64,000 bases of DNA from Rhodospirillum centenum SW (lineage in GTDB: Bacteria > Pseudomonadota > Alphaproteobacteria > Azospirillales > Azospirillaceae): NCBI RefSeq assembly GCF_000016185.1, contig NC_011420.2, forward strand, positions 2,891,001-2,955,000, in the 5' to 3' direction. Position numbers and translations under genes: made by a program. The notes under the pieces are model-generated. The model made no database searches, was not told where the DNA came from, and saw nothing but the letters and a program-made list of their open reading frames with translations. Every line of letters starts with the position of its first letter. Within the stretch, counting starts at the first letter, position 1. Shown one piece after another: positions 18,795 to 28,738 of this stretch.

Positions 18795-21029
18795 ATGAAC
18801 CTGTCGCCGTTCTTCAACCTGTCGCAGGACCTGCTGTCGATCGTCCGCACCGACGGCACCATCGTCGCGCTGTCCCCGGCCTGGGAGCGGGAGCTGGGCT
18901 GGTCGGTGGCCGAGCTGGTGGCGACGGACGGCCTGGATCTCCTGCACCCCGACGACCGCAGGGCTGCCCGTGACCGGCTCCGGCTGCTCGCGGCCGGACA
19001 GTCGCCGCAGCGGTTCGAACTGCGCTGCCGGCGTAAGGACGGACGCTATCTCTGGCTGAGCGGCCAGTCCGCCCTGTCGGCCGGGGACGGGCGCATCTAC
19101 AGCGTCTGCCGCGACGTGACGGAGTCTAAGCGGACCGCCCTGCACCTTCTGGCGGTGGAAAGCCATTCCCGCGTCGGCACCTGGGATCTGGATCTGGAGA
19201 CGGGGGTCCTGAACTGGTCGCCCATGACCCACCGCATCCATGCCACCGACCCGGCGACCCACCGGCCCTACCTGGAGGAGGCGGGGCGCTTCTTCCCGGG
19301 GGAGGCCCTGCCCGCCCTGCTGGGGGCTGTCGCCGACCTGCATCAGGGGGGCGGGCCGGTCCGCCTGGAACTCCCCTTCCTGACGGCGGACGGGCGGGCG
19401 CGCTGGGTCCTGTTCTCCGCTGCCGCCGAAGCCCATGCCGGCCGGCCGCGGCACGTCTACGGCACGCTGGAGGACATCACCGAGAAGCGTCAGGAACGGC
19501 TGCACCTGCTGGCCTTCAAGGACATCGTCGAGCGCTCCAACGACGGCATCTGGGTCCTCGGCCCCGACGGGCGGACGCAGTACGCCAACGGCCGCATGGC
19601 CGCGATCATGGGCTGTTCCGAGCAGGATCTCCTGCCGGCCCGTTTCCTCGACCATGTGCTGGCGGAGCCGCGGCCGCGGGTCGCCGACCTGCTGACCGGG
19701 ATCGTGCGGGTCGAACGCGACTGGTCGGACTTCCAGATGTGGCGGATGGACGGAAGCGCCTTCTGGGCCTCCGCTTCCATCCATCCCCGGCGGGCTCCGG
19801 ACGGCACGCTGCATTCGACGGTCGTGCTGGTGCGCGACATCTCCGCCTGGCGACGGGTGGAGCTGGAGCGGGAGGTGAACCGCGCCCGGCTGGAGCTGTC
19901 GCAGAACATCGCCCGGCTGGGCTACTGGGAGCTGGACCTGCGCTCCGGTTCCGTCTTCTGGTCCGACGTGGTGTACGACATCTTCGGCGTTTCGAAGGAC
20001 CAGGGTGCCCATGAGCAGCCCGCCTTTCTGGCCGCCGTGCATCCCGACGACCGCGACCGGGTTCTGCAGATGCAGCAGCGTATCGAGTCGATCGGGTTCG
20101 CCGACGTGGAGCACCGCGTCGTCCGCCCCGACGGGGAAGTCCGCTGGGTGCACGAGGTGGCTAAACTGGACAGGGATGCGGATGGCCACCCGTTGCGGAT
20201 CATCGGCACGGTGCAGGACATCACGCCGCAGAAGGCGGTGCAGGCCCGTCTGGATCAGGCCGTCGCCCAGGCCGAGGCGGCCAACCGCGCCAAGACGCAG
20301 TTCCTCGCCACCATGAGCCATGAGCTGCGGACACCGCTGAACGCCATCCTCGGCTTCTCGGAGATCATCCGCGACGGGACCTTCGGACAGGTGTCGCCCG
20401 GCATCTACCAGGAATATGCCGGGCACGTCTTCGACAGCGCCAGCCACCTGCTGGACATCATCAACGACGTGCTGGATCTGGCGAAGGTGGAGTCGGCCAC
20501 CGTGACCCTGACGCCGGAGCCGGTCCCGCTGGAGGAGACGGTACGCCGGGCCGTGCAGACGGTGCGGCCGATCGCCCGCGACCGCCGCATCAGCTTCGCT
20601 GTCCAGGGGGGGCCGGCGGTGACGGTGCTGGCGGACCGCCGGGCGCTGTTGCAGTCCCTCTACAACATCCTGTCCAACGCCCTGCGCCACAGTCCGGAGA
20701 ACGGCACCGTGGAGGTCCGGCTGGAGCCGGAAGACGGGTTCGGCGCCCTGACGATCCGGGATTTCGGTCCCGGCTTCCCGCCCGACGTGCTGGCCGAACT
20801 GGGCCAGCCCTATCCGGGCCGGCGCAACGTCTATGTCAGCGCGGCGCGCTCCACCGGCCTCGGCTATGCGATCACCGCGGCCCTGCTGGGCGCCATGGGC
20901 GGGGAGATCGAAGCCTGCAACGCGCCGGACGGCGGCGCCTGCGTCACGTTCCGCCTGCCGCTGGCACCCGCCCCCGGTGCCGGGGCACAGGTGTCCGATC
21001 CGGTCACCGCCCCGGCGCCCACGGCCTGA
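18795..21029 (+). CDS. multi-PAS sensor histidine kinase
   Basis: A 744-residue soluble histidine kinase with about four PAS/PAC modules. The first begins at FFNLSQDLLSIVRTDGTIVA. PAC ends are visible in YSVCRDVTESKR, VYGTLEDITEKRQ, VVLVRDISAWRR and IIGTVQDITPQKA. The catalytic core follows: FLATMSHELRTPLNAILGF with phospho-acceptor His509, N-box LYNILSNALRHSPENG, and a G-box reading DFGPGFPPDV. No transmembrane segments are apparent, so it senses a cytoplasmic cue. The ATG at 18795 directly follows AAAGAGAGG. No response regulator gene lies next to it, so its partner is unknown. The HisKA type resembles DivJ/PleC-like kinases. Confidence 0.88.
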   Translation: MNLSPFFNLSQDLLSIVRTDGTIVALSPAWERELGWSVAELVATDGLDLLHPDDRRAARDRLRLLAAGQSPQRFELRCRRKDGRYLWLSGQSALSAGDGRIYSVCRDVTESKRTALHLLAVESHSRVGTWDLDLETGVLNWSPMTHRIHATDPATHRPYLEEAGRFFPGEALPALLGAVADLHQGGGPVRLELPFLTADGRARWVLFSAAAEAHAGRPRHVYGTLEDITEKRQERLHLLAFKDIVERSNDGIWVLGPDGRTQYANGRMAAIMGCSEQDLLPARFLDHVLAEPRPRVADLLTGIVRVERDWSDFQMWRMDGSAFWASASIHPRRAPDGTLHSTVVLVRDISAWRRVELEREVNRARLELSQNIARLGYWELDLRSGSVFWSDVVYDIFGVSKDQGAHEQPAFLAAVHPDDRDRVLQMQQRIESIGFADVEHRVVRPDGEVRWVHEVAKLDRDADGHPLRIIGTVQDITPQKAVQARLDQAVAQAEAANRAKTQFLATMSHELRTPLNAILGFSEIIRDGTFGQVSPGIYQEYAGHVFDSASHLLDIINDVLDLAKVESATVTLTPEPVPLEETVRRAVQTVRPIARDRRISFAVQGGPAVTVLADRRALLQSLYNILSNALRHSPENGTVEVRLEPEDGFGALTIRDFGPGFPPDVLAELGQPYPGRRNVYVSAARSTGLGYAITAALLGAMGGEIEACNAPDGGACVTFRLPLAPAPGAGAQVSDPVTAPAPTA

Positions 21030-21039
21030 GGGCGCAGGG

Positions 21040-21738
21040 TCAGCGGTTGGAGACCGGCTGGTCGGGGAAGGCCAGTTCGTGCCGGGACTGCCACTCCGCC
21101 ACCACGTAGTTCACCATCAGGGTGCGGCGGACGCCCCGCACCGGACGCGGCTCGAAGCCGTGCCAGGTGTTGCTGCCCGGCACGAAGATCAGCGCCCGGT
21201 TGAACGAGGCGTCGGTGCGCGCGACCGGGGCCGCGGCGGGATCGGCATAGATGTCCGTGCCCCAGTCCTGCGCATCTTCCGGCGGATTCAGATAGATCAG
21301 CAGGGTCAGCAGCTTGGCGCCGATGTCGGTGTGCGGCCGCAGCCAGAAGCCGGCCGTGTCCAGGCAGTACTCGATGCGCAGGAACGACCCGGCCAGCGGT
21401 GCGCGGCAGCGCGAGGACAGCAGCGCCACCGTCTCCGGATGCTGGAAGGCATGGGCGATGTCGGCCGCCACGGGATGCCGCTGCTGCTGGTCGGGGTTGA
21501 AGAAGATGCGGCTGGCGTTGTGCGTGTCGCGCCGGCCCTGCGTGTCGCCCACGGCGGCCGGGGCGTGCGGCAGCCGGGTCACCCCTGTCGCCACCGGCTC
21601 GGGCAGCGTGTCGGTCAGCAGCCAGTGGCGGAACGGCCATTCCTGCTGGCGGCTGGCCTCCAGCGCATGGTGCAGGTGAAGGGCGGTGGCGGACGGGCGG
21701 ACGATCGTGCTGACAGGCATCGTCAGGGCATGGGGCAT
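21040..21738 (-). CDS. 2OG-Fe(II) oxygenase
   Basis: A 232-residue jelly-roll dioxygenase. The iron ligands are visible as His-x-Asp in WLRPHTDIGAKLLTLLIYLN and a distal His in GSNTWHGFEPRPVRG, followed by an Arg suited to bind 2-oxoglutarate. The segment SFLRIEYCLDTAGFWLRPHT is like prolyl-4-hydroxylase-type enzymes acting on peptides or on sugar-bearing products. The ATG at 21738 follows GAGGAGAGAGGG. It converges with the upstream kinase gene, with ten bases between stops. Fold and metal site are clear; substrate is unknown. Confidence 0.82.
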   Translation of the reverse strand: MPHALTMPVSTIVRPSATALHLHHALEASRQQEWPFRHWLLTDTLPEPVATGVTRLPHAPAAVGDTQGRRDTHNASRIFFNPDQQQRHPVAADIAHAFQHPETVALLSSRCRAPLAGSFLRIEYCLDTAGFWLRPHTDIGAKLLTLLIYLNPPEDAQDWGTDIYADPAAAPVARTDASFNRALIFVPGSNTWHGFEPRPVRGVRRTLMVNYVVAEWQSRHELAFPDQPVSNR

Positions 21739-22184
21739 CGGGACCCTCTCTCCTCACATACGCGGTCCGGTCGGCCGCGCGGGGCGGCGGACGAACAGGG
21801 ACGGGCGGTTTCCCGCCGGGCGGTGACGCCGAAGGTCGCTGCCGACGGCCATCGGGGGCGGCGAACGATCCTCCTGCCGGCAGTCCTGTGCCGGAATGCC
21901 GCAGGCGCGGCCTGGGACCGGACATGCCGAACATCCCCGCCCTGCCGGCCCTTCCCGCTCATGCCGGGCACTGCCGCCAGGACCGGGCGTCGTTCCGCCG
22001 GAGTCTTGCTGCGTCGCACACTAATCCGGCCGGGGTGCCCCGACCTTGACCGAGATCAATTCGCGGTCCGCCGCGGCGCGACCGTTCCACCGTGCACGAC
22101 CCCCGTGTCGCCCTTGGCATCCGCGGGCCGACCGGCTAGGGTCCTCACCCTTGCGGACGAGCGGAAACGGGACGGCCAGCAGCC
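21739..22184. other. intergenic region before trpB
   Basis: About 445 bases between the oxygenase and trpB. trpF commonly lies just upstream of trpB in alphaproteobacteria, but no trpF-like coding sequence is present here, and I found no convincing leader peptide with tandem Trp codons. A TTGACC at 22044-22049 might be a -35 element, without a good -10. Otherwise I see nothing. Confidence 0.5.
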
Positions 22185-23395
<1,211 letters not shown>

Positions 23396-23399
<4 letters not shown>

Positions 23400-24256
23400 G
23401 CCTCGCCACCGAGATCGACGCGGGCACGGAGACCTTCCGCATCGCCCGCCGCTTCGCCCGGCTGCGGGCCGAAGGCCGGGCCGGCCTCGTCACCTTCCTC
23501 ACGGCCGGCGATCCCGACCATGCGACCAGCCTCGCCCTGCTGAAGGGGCTGCCGGCGGCCGGGGCCGACCTGATCGAACTGGGCATGCCCTTCACCGACC
23601 CGATGGCGGACGGTCCCGCCATCCAGGCCAGCTCGCTGCGGGCGCTGACGGCCGGGGCGCGGATGACCCGCACGCTGGATCTCGTGCGCGACTTCCGCCG
23701 CGACGACCCGGACACGCCGGTGATCCTGATGGGCTACTACAACCCCGTCTTCAGCTACGGCGTGGACCGCTTCCTGGCCGACGCCCGCGAGGCCGGGGTG
23801 GACGGGCTGATCGTCGTGGATCTGCCGCCGGAGGCGGATGACGAGCTGTGCCTGCCGGCGCTGAAGGCCGGCGTCAGCTTCGTGCGCCTGTCCACGCCGA
23901 CGACGGACGAACGCCGCCTGCCGGCCGTGCTCGCCCACACCTCGGGCTTCGTCTACCACGTCTCCATCACCGGCATCACGGGTGCGGGCTCGGCCAGCGA
24001 GGAGTCGGTCAGCGCCGCCGTCGCCCGGCTGAAGCGCCACACCGACCTGCCGGTCGCCGTCGGCTTCGGCATCACCACGCCCGACCAGGCCGCCGCCATC
24101 GCCCGCGTGGCCGACGCCGCCGTCGTCGGCAGCGCCATCGTCCGGCGGTTGGAACAGACGCTGGACGCCGACGGCCGCGCCACTGCCGCGACCGTGCCGG
24201 CCGTGCTAGACTTCGTCCGCACCCTGGCCGAGGGGGTGCGCACCGCCCGGGGGTGA
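23396..24256 (+). CDS. trpA: tryptophan synthase alpha chain
   Basis: TrpA cleaves indole-3-glycerol phosphate to release indole, which is channelled to TrpB. The product is 286 residues from a GTG that overlaps the trpB stop. Catalytic Glu is in [20 protein letters not shown], with the Asp loop (the same segment and [12 protein letters not shown]). The phosphate-binding stretches [11 protein letters not shown] and [12 protein letters not shown] are present. Downstream, an unusual two-gene insertion separates it from accD. Confidence 0.97.
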
Positions 24257-24260
24257 GGCC

Positions 24261-24728
24261 ATGGCCTATGTCTATGATCCGGACGACGGCGTGTCGGACC
24301 CGCTGCCGACGGCCGAGGAGGTGCGTGCCCGTGTCCGGAACTGGAAGGCGCGGCTGAACGCGCTCTACGACCGGATCGAGGACTGGCTGCCGGCGGACCG
24401 CGGTTTCGCCGTCAATCGGAGCCTGGGCCAGCCGATGGCGGAACCCCTGATGCGGATGACGGGCGTGGACAGGGACGTGGCGCCGATCCTGGTCGTCCGC
24501 TTCCCCGATCCGGACAGGCGGCTGGGCCTGACGCCCGACGGCCTCTGGGTCTACGGGACGAACGGCCGGCTGCACGTTTCGGGACCGGTCGCCGGCCGGC
24601 GGACCTACCTGATCGATGTCGGCAGCGATGACCGACCCGACTGGAGGATCTATCCCTACCGCGACACGCGCCGGGCGGTGCCGTTCGACCGGAATGAGTT
24701 CCGGACCCTGCTGGGCGAGGTTCCTTGA
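24261..24728 (+). CDS. uncharacterised protein, partner of HEPN gene
   Basis: A 155-residue protein I do not recognise. It starts at ATG 24261, four bases after trpA, behind GGGGGTGAGG. The N-terminal half is helical and charged (EEVRARVRNWKARLNALYDR). The C-terminal half looks like alternating strands (PILVVRFPDPDRRLGLTPDG, LWVYGTNGRLHVSG, RTYLIDVG, DWRIYPYR). No signal peptide or membrane segment is visible. Its stop overlaps the start of the downstream HEPN-motif gene (TTGA), so the two form a unit. I infer that it is the partner or substrate-recognition component of that protein. Confidence 0.7.
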   Translation: MAYVYDPDDGVSDPLPTAEEVRARVRNWKARLNALYDRIEDWLPADRGFAVNRSLGQPMAEPLMRMTGVDRDVAPILVVRFPDPDRRLGLTPDGLWVYGTNGRLHVSGPVAGRRTYLIDVGSDDRPDWRIYPYRDTRRAVPFDRNEFRTLLGEVP

Positions 24729-25147
24729 GGGAGTTCGACAGCATCCTCTCGGCCTACCGGCGCACGGACCTTCTTCTCGACCCGACGGAAGAGAATGCTG
24801 AGGCCCGAGCCCGCATGGACCAGGCCTATTTCGTGCTGCTGTTCGCCCAGTTCGAAAGCCTGGTGAACGATGCGGCCGAACGCCTCATCCGCGCGGAACG
24901 GGCGAACCCGTCCTGGGAGGCGCGGCGCGCCTGGACCCTGTTCGATGAGAAGAGCCGCCGCCTGACCTTCCTTGAGAAGCTGAAGCTGTTGATCGACCCG
25001 GCCTCCCCGGACTATCAGAAAATCAAGGAAGACTTCGAGCAGCGGAACCAGATCGCCCATGGGAAGCCGCGCCAGCTCGCCGTCGACATGAACCTAACCA
25101 TCGAGCGATTGCAGGCAATCGCCGCCCGTCTCCAGGAACCCCGATGA
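24725..25147 (+). CDS. HEPN-motif protein
   Basis: A 140-residue, almost wholly helical protein with a TTG start overlapping the previous stop. Near the C-terminus it has FEQRNQIAHGKPRQL, which fits the HEPN ribonuclease signature Arg-Asn-x3-His. The upstream helix, DQAYFVLLFAQFESLVNDAA, is typical of HEPN four-helix bundles that dimerise around this motif. HEPN proteins act in toxin-antitoxin, abortive-infection and RNA-processing systems. The end overlaps accD (ATGA), so expression is tied to accD. The motif is seen; RNase activity and toxin role are inferred. Confidence 0.72.
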   Translation: MREFDSILSAYRRTDLLLDPTEENAEARARMDQAYFVLLFAQFESLVNDAAERLIRAERANPSWEARRAWTLFDEKSRRLTFLEKLKLLIDPASPDYQKIKEDFEQRNQIAHGKPRQLAVDMNLTIERLQAIAARLQEPR

Positions 25148-26283
25148 ACTGGCTCACCAATTTCGTCCGGCCCAAGATCCGGGCGCTCGTCTCCTCCAAG
25201 AAGGAGGTGCCGGACAATCTCTGGCTCAAGTGCCCCTCCTGCGAGGCGATGATCTTCCATCGTGACCTTGAGGAGAACCTGCACGTCTGCCAGCACTGCG
25301 GGTTCCACATGCGCCTGTCGCCCGACCGGCGGCTGGAGATGCTGCTGGACGAAGGGTTCCAGACCATCGAGCTGCCGAAGGCGATCCAGGACCCGCTGAA
25401 GTTCCGGGACCTGAAGCGCTACACGGACCGGATGAAGGACGCCCAGACCAAGACGGGCCGCAACGACGCGATCATCGTCGCGCACGGCCGGATGGACGGG
25501 CATCCGGCCGTGATCGCGGCGTTCGACTTCTCCTTCATGGGCGGCTCCATGGGCATCGCCGTGGGCGAGGGGCTGCTGGCCGCCGCCAAGCTGGCCGTGC
25601 TGCAGCAGGCGCCGCTGATCGTCGTGCCGGCGTCGGGCGGCGCGCGCATGCAGGAGGGCATCCTGTCCCTGATGCAGATGCCGCGCAGCGTCATCGCCGT
25701 GGAGATGGTGAAGGAGGCGGGCCTGCCCTATCTGGTGGTGCTGACCGATCCCACCACGGGCGGCGTCACCGCCAGCTTCGCCATGCTGGGCGACGTGCAT
25801 CTGGCCGAGCCGGGGGCGCAGATCGGCTTCGCCGGGGCGCGCGTCATCGAGAACACCATCCGCGAGACCCTGCCCGAAGGCTTCCAGCGTTCCGAATACC
25901 TGCTGGAGCACGGCATGGTGGACATGGTCGTGCCGCGCAAGGACCTGAAGCAGACCCTGGTCCGCCTGATCGACCTGCTGCGCCGCCCCGGACCGGAGGC
26001 GGAGCCCCTGCCGGAGCCGGAGAAGGTTCCGGAGGCGCCGGCCGCCACCGTGCCGCCGCCCCCTCCTCCCCCGCCGCCGCCGCCGGCCGCCGCCGCCGCG
26101 GTCGTGGTGGCTACCGCCGCAGCGGCCACGGCCGCGGTGGTCGGGGCCGCCGGGGTCGCCACCGCCGCCCCGGCAGGGTCGGCCACCCCGCCCGCATCCA
26201 GCACGGCCGCCGCCGCGGTGGTGGGGGCTGCCGGCGTGGCGACGGCCGCGCCCGCCAGCACCCCGGCCCCCAGCGAGGACTGA
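25144..26283 (+). CDS. accD: acetyl-CoA carboxylase carboxyltransferase subunit beta
   Basis: AccD is the beta half of the carboxyltransferase that makes malonyl-CoA. The first 285 or so residues are a normal AccD: a four-Cys zinc ribbon (CPSCEAMIF ... CQHCGFHM), then the crotonase-like core with FDFSFMGGSMG and VVPASGGARMQEG. From about residue 290 an extra tail of some 90 residues follows, starting with a run of Pro and continuing as Ala/Val/Gly/Thr-rich sequence containing two copies of AAVVGAAGVATAAPA. Tails of this kind are absent from the core family. The gene precedes folC by seven bases. Confidence 0.95.
   Translation: MNWLTNFVRPKIRALVSSKKEVPDNLWLKCPSCEAMIFHRDLEENLHVCQHCGFHMRLSPDRRLEMLLDEGFQTIELPKAIQDPLKFRDLKRYTDRMKDAQTKTGRNDAIIVAHGRMDGHPAVIAAFDFSFMGGSMGIAVGEGLLAAAKLAVLQQAPLIVVPASGGARMQEGILSLMQMPRSVIAVEMVKEAGLPYLVVLTDPTTGGVTASFAMLGDVHLAEPGAQIGFAGARVIENTIRETLPEGFQRSEYLLEHGMVDMVVPRKDLKQTLVRLIDLLRRPGPEAEPLPEPEKVPEAPAATVPPPPPPPPPPPAAAAAVVVATAAAATAAVVGAAGVATAAPAGSATPPASSTAAAAVVGAAGVATAAPASTPAPSED
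26131..26256 (+). repeat. internal repeat in the AccD tail
   Basis: Codons 26131-26175 and 26212-26256 both encode AAVVGAAGVATAAPA. The two DNA copies differ in the third position of nine of the fifteen codons, and every difference is synonymous. The peptide repeat is therefore conserved while its DNA has diverged. Confidence 0.9.
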
Positions 26284-26290
26284 TCCCGGC

Positions 26291-27601
26291 ATGATCAAGG
26301 CCACGGTCGTGCCGGCGGCGCCGCGGCTGGAGGCCGCCCTCGACCGGCTGCGCCTGCTCCACCCCAAGGTCATCGACCTGTCCCTGGGGCGGGTGGAGCG
26401 GCTGCTGGCCCGCCTGGGCAACCCCGAACGGCGCCTGCCGCCGCTGGTCCATGTCGCCGGAACCAACGGCAAGGGCAGCACCGTCGCCTTCCTGCGCGCC
26501 ATGCTGGAGGCGGCGGGCGCCCGGGTGCATGTCTACACCTCGCCGCATCTGGTGCATTTCAACGAGCGCATCCGGCTGGCCGGCCGGCTGATCGGGGACG
26601 AGGCCCTGGCCGGCCTGCTGGAGGACTGCGAGCGGGCCAACGGCGACGATCCGGTGACCTTCTTCGAGATCACGACGGCCGCCGCCTTCCGCGCCTTCGC
26701 CGACGTCCCGGCGGACATCTGCCTGCTGGAGGTGGGCCTGGGCGGCCGGCTGGACGCGACGAACGTGATCGAACGCCCCGCCGTCAGCCTGCTGACCCGC
26801 ATCAGCATGGACCACATGCAGTTCCTGGGAAGCACCCTGGCGGAGATCGCCTGGGAGAAGGCCGGCATCCTGAAGCCCGGCGCTCCCGCCGTCGCCGGGC
26901 CGCAGGCCGACCCGGTGGTGCTGCACGTCTTCCGCGAGCGCGCCGCCGACCTGGGCGTGCCCCTGCGCAGCTACGGCGAGAGCTGGACGGCCCGGCCGCG
27001 CGACGGCGGCTTCCGCTTCGAAAGCCCGGCCCGCAGCCTGGACCTGCCGCTGCCGGGGCTGCCCGGCGCGCACCAGATCCTCAATGCCGGGCTGGCGCTG
27101 GCGGCGCTGGAGCATCTGCCCGTCGCCGTGGACGACGGGGCCGCGCGGGAGGGCATGCGCCGGGTGGAGTGGCCGGCCCGGTTGCAACGTCTGCACCGCG
27201 GCCCCCTGACCGAGGCCCTGCCGCCGGGCTGGGAGCTGTGGCTGGACGGCGGCCACAACGACAGCGCCGGCGAGGTGCTGGCCGTGCAGGCCGCCGCCTG
27301 GGCGGACCGGCCGCTGGATCTGGTCTTCGGCATGCTGGGCAGCAAGCAGCCTCTCGATTTCCTGCGGCCCCTGGCGCCGCATGTCCGGCGCCTGCGCACG
27401 GTCGCCATTCCCGGCGAGGCGAACGCCCTGCCCCCGGCCGAGGCCGCGGCCCTGGCGCGCGAGGCCGGCATCGCCGACGCCGCCCCGGCCGACGATGCCG
27501 GGCAGGCGGTGGCCGGTCTTGCGGCGGCGCCCGGCCCCGGGCGCATCCTGATCTGCGGCTCGCTCTATCTCGCGGGCACGGTGCTCAAGGACAACGGCTG
27601 A
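26291..27601 (+). CDS. folC: bifunctional folylpolyglutamate/dihydrofolate synthase
   Basis: FolC adds glutamate to dihydropteroate and to folates. The 436-residue product starts at ATG 26291. It shows the Mur-ligase P-loop HVAGTNGKGSTVAFLRAML, the conserved TSPHLVHFNERIRL, FFEITTAAAFRAFA and LEVGLGGRLDATNVI, and near the C-terminus LDGGHNDSAG. All catalytic landmarks are present. accD-folC is the common alphaproteobacterial order. Confidence 0.96.
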   Translation: MIKATVVPAAPRLEAALDRLRLLHPKVIDLSLGRVERLLARLGNPERRLPPLVHVAGTNGKGSTVAFLRAMLEAAGARVHVYTSPHLVHFNERIRLAGRLIGDEALAGLLEDCERANGDDPVTFFEITTAAAFRAFADVPADICLLEVGLGGRLDATNVIERPAVSLLTRISMDHMQFLGSTLAEIAWEKAGILKPGAPAVAGPQADPVVLHVFRERAADLGVPLRSYGESWTARPRDGGFRFESPARSLDLPLPGLPGAHQILNAGLALAALEHLPVAVDDGAAREGMRRVEWPARLQRLHRGPLTEALPPGWELWLDGGHNDSAGEVLAVQAAAWADRPLDLVFGMLGSKQPLDFLRPLAPHVRRLRTVAIPGEANALPPAEAAALAREAGIADAAPADDAGQAVAGLAAAPGPGRILICGSLYLAGTVLKDNG

Positions 27602-27644
27602 ACCCCGCCGGGAAAGGCGCGGGGCTGCCTGAAGGGAGGAGAGG

Positions 27645-28025
27645 ATGGAGATCGCCTACTGGTGCGTCGTCGCGGCGGCGCTGCTGCCCTATCTCACCGT
27701 GCTGCCGGCCAAGGCCACCGGCCGCTACGACAATGCCGCCCCGCGCGACTGGGCGGAGAAGCAGTCGGGCTTCCGGCGCCGCGCGGTGGCGGCCCACCTG
27801 AACGGGTTCGAGGCGTTTCCCCTGTTCGCCGCGGCCGTCATCGCGGCCGACGTGCAGGGCATGCCGCAGGACGCCATCGACACGCTGGCCGTGGCCTGGG
27901 TCGTGCTGCGGATCGGCTATGTCGGCTGCTATTTCGCCGGTCTGGCGACGCTGCGCTCCATCGTCTGGATCGCGGCGCTGGCGATGGCGCTGGCCATCCT
28001 GACCATGCCGGCCTGGCTGATGTGA
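27645..28025 (+). CDS. MAPEG-family membrane protein
   Basis: A 126-residue integral membrane protein with about four hydrophobic helices. The loop RAVAAHLNGFEAFPLFAAA matches the MAPEG signature (Arg...Asn-x-x-Glu-x-x-Pro), which in eukaryotes binds glutathione or leukotriene substrates. Bacterial members are mostly uncharacterised and may be glutathione-dependent detoxifying enzymes. The start ATG 27645 follows AGGGAGGAGAGG. Converges with trxA. Confidence 0.85.
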   Translation: MEIAYWCVVAAALLPYLTVLPAKATGRYDNAAPRDWAEKQSGFRRRAVAAHLNGFEAFPLFAAAVIAADVQGMPQDAIDTLAVAWVVLRIGYVGCYFAGLATLRSIVWIAALAMALAILTMPAWLM

Positions 28026-28099
28026 GGCCGGCTCATCCCTGAGGTGCCGCGGGGGCGGTCCGCCGCCCCCGCTGCCCGACGGGTGACGTGTCGGCCGGG

Positions 28100-28423
28100 T
28101 CAGAGGTTCTCTTCGATCCAGTTGCGGAGCTGCTGCTTCGGCAGGGCCCCGATCTTGGTGGCGGCGACCTTGCCGTCCTTGAAGATCATCAGGGTCGGGA
28201 TGCCGCGCACGCCGTAGCGGGTGGGCGTGCCCGGGTTCTCGTCGATGTTCAGCTTCGCCACCGTCAGCTTGCCCTGCAACTCGCCCGCGATCTCGTCCAG
28301 CGCGGGCGCGATCATCCGGCAGGGGCCGCACCATTCGGCCCAGAAGTCCACCAGCACGGGACCGGAGGCCTCAAGCACGTCGGTGGTGAAGCTGGCGTCG
28401 GAAACCGCGGTCGCGTTGCTCAT
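28100..28423 (-). CDS. trxA: thioredoxin
   Basis: A 107-residue classical thioredoxin, the general protein-disulfide reductant. The active site is [13 protein letters not shown], with the cis-Pro loop [12 protein letters not shown]. Length and all core residues match TrxA. The start, ATG 28423, follows the ribosome site AAGGA-like sequence on the minus strand. No partner gene is adjacent. Confidence 0.96.
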   Translation of the reverse strand: MSNATAVSDASFTTDVLEASGPVLVDFWAEWCGPCRMIAPALDEIAGELQGKLTVAKLNIDENPGTPTRYGVRGIPTLMIFKDGKVAATKIGALPKQQLRNWIEENL

Positions 28424-28738
28424 GGGTGCATCCCCAAGGATTGTGTCGGGTACGGCCGGGTGACCACGGCCGCTTGTCGGTCAGGAATGTATGGGGGGCC
28501 GCCCGCGCCGGTCAAGCCGGCGGCCGGCGCGCGGCTGGCGTGCGTCGTCCCCCCTTGCCGGCTCCCTTTCCGGCCCCCTTTCCGGTTCCTGGGGCGGCCC
28601 TGCAGCGGCACCCGCCGGGGGCGGCGTCCGCGGCGCCGGACGCACGGAGAGAGGGGACCCTCCACCATTCCTTAAAATGCTGTCCATAGTATAAGCTGGC
28701 GTCGGGTATCCCTGGCGTACCCCTGGAAGGACGCGATC
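28424..28738. other. intergenic region between trxA and the next gene
   Basis: A divergent intergenic stretch of about 315 bases. It must hold both promoters. The only AT-rich element is near 28671-28695, where TATAAG (28690-28695) could be a -10 for the rightward gene, but its -35 is poor. No convincing small gene is visible. Confidence 0.4.
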
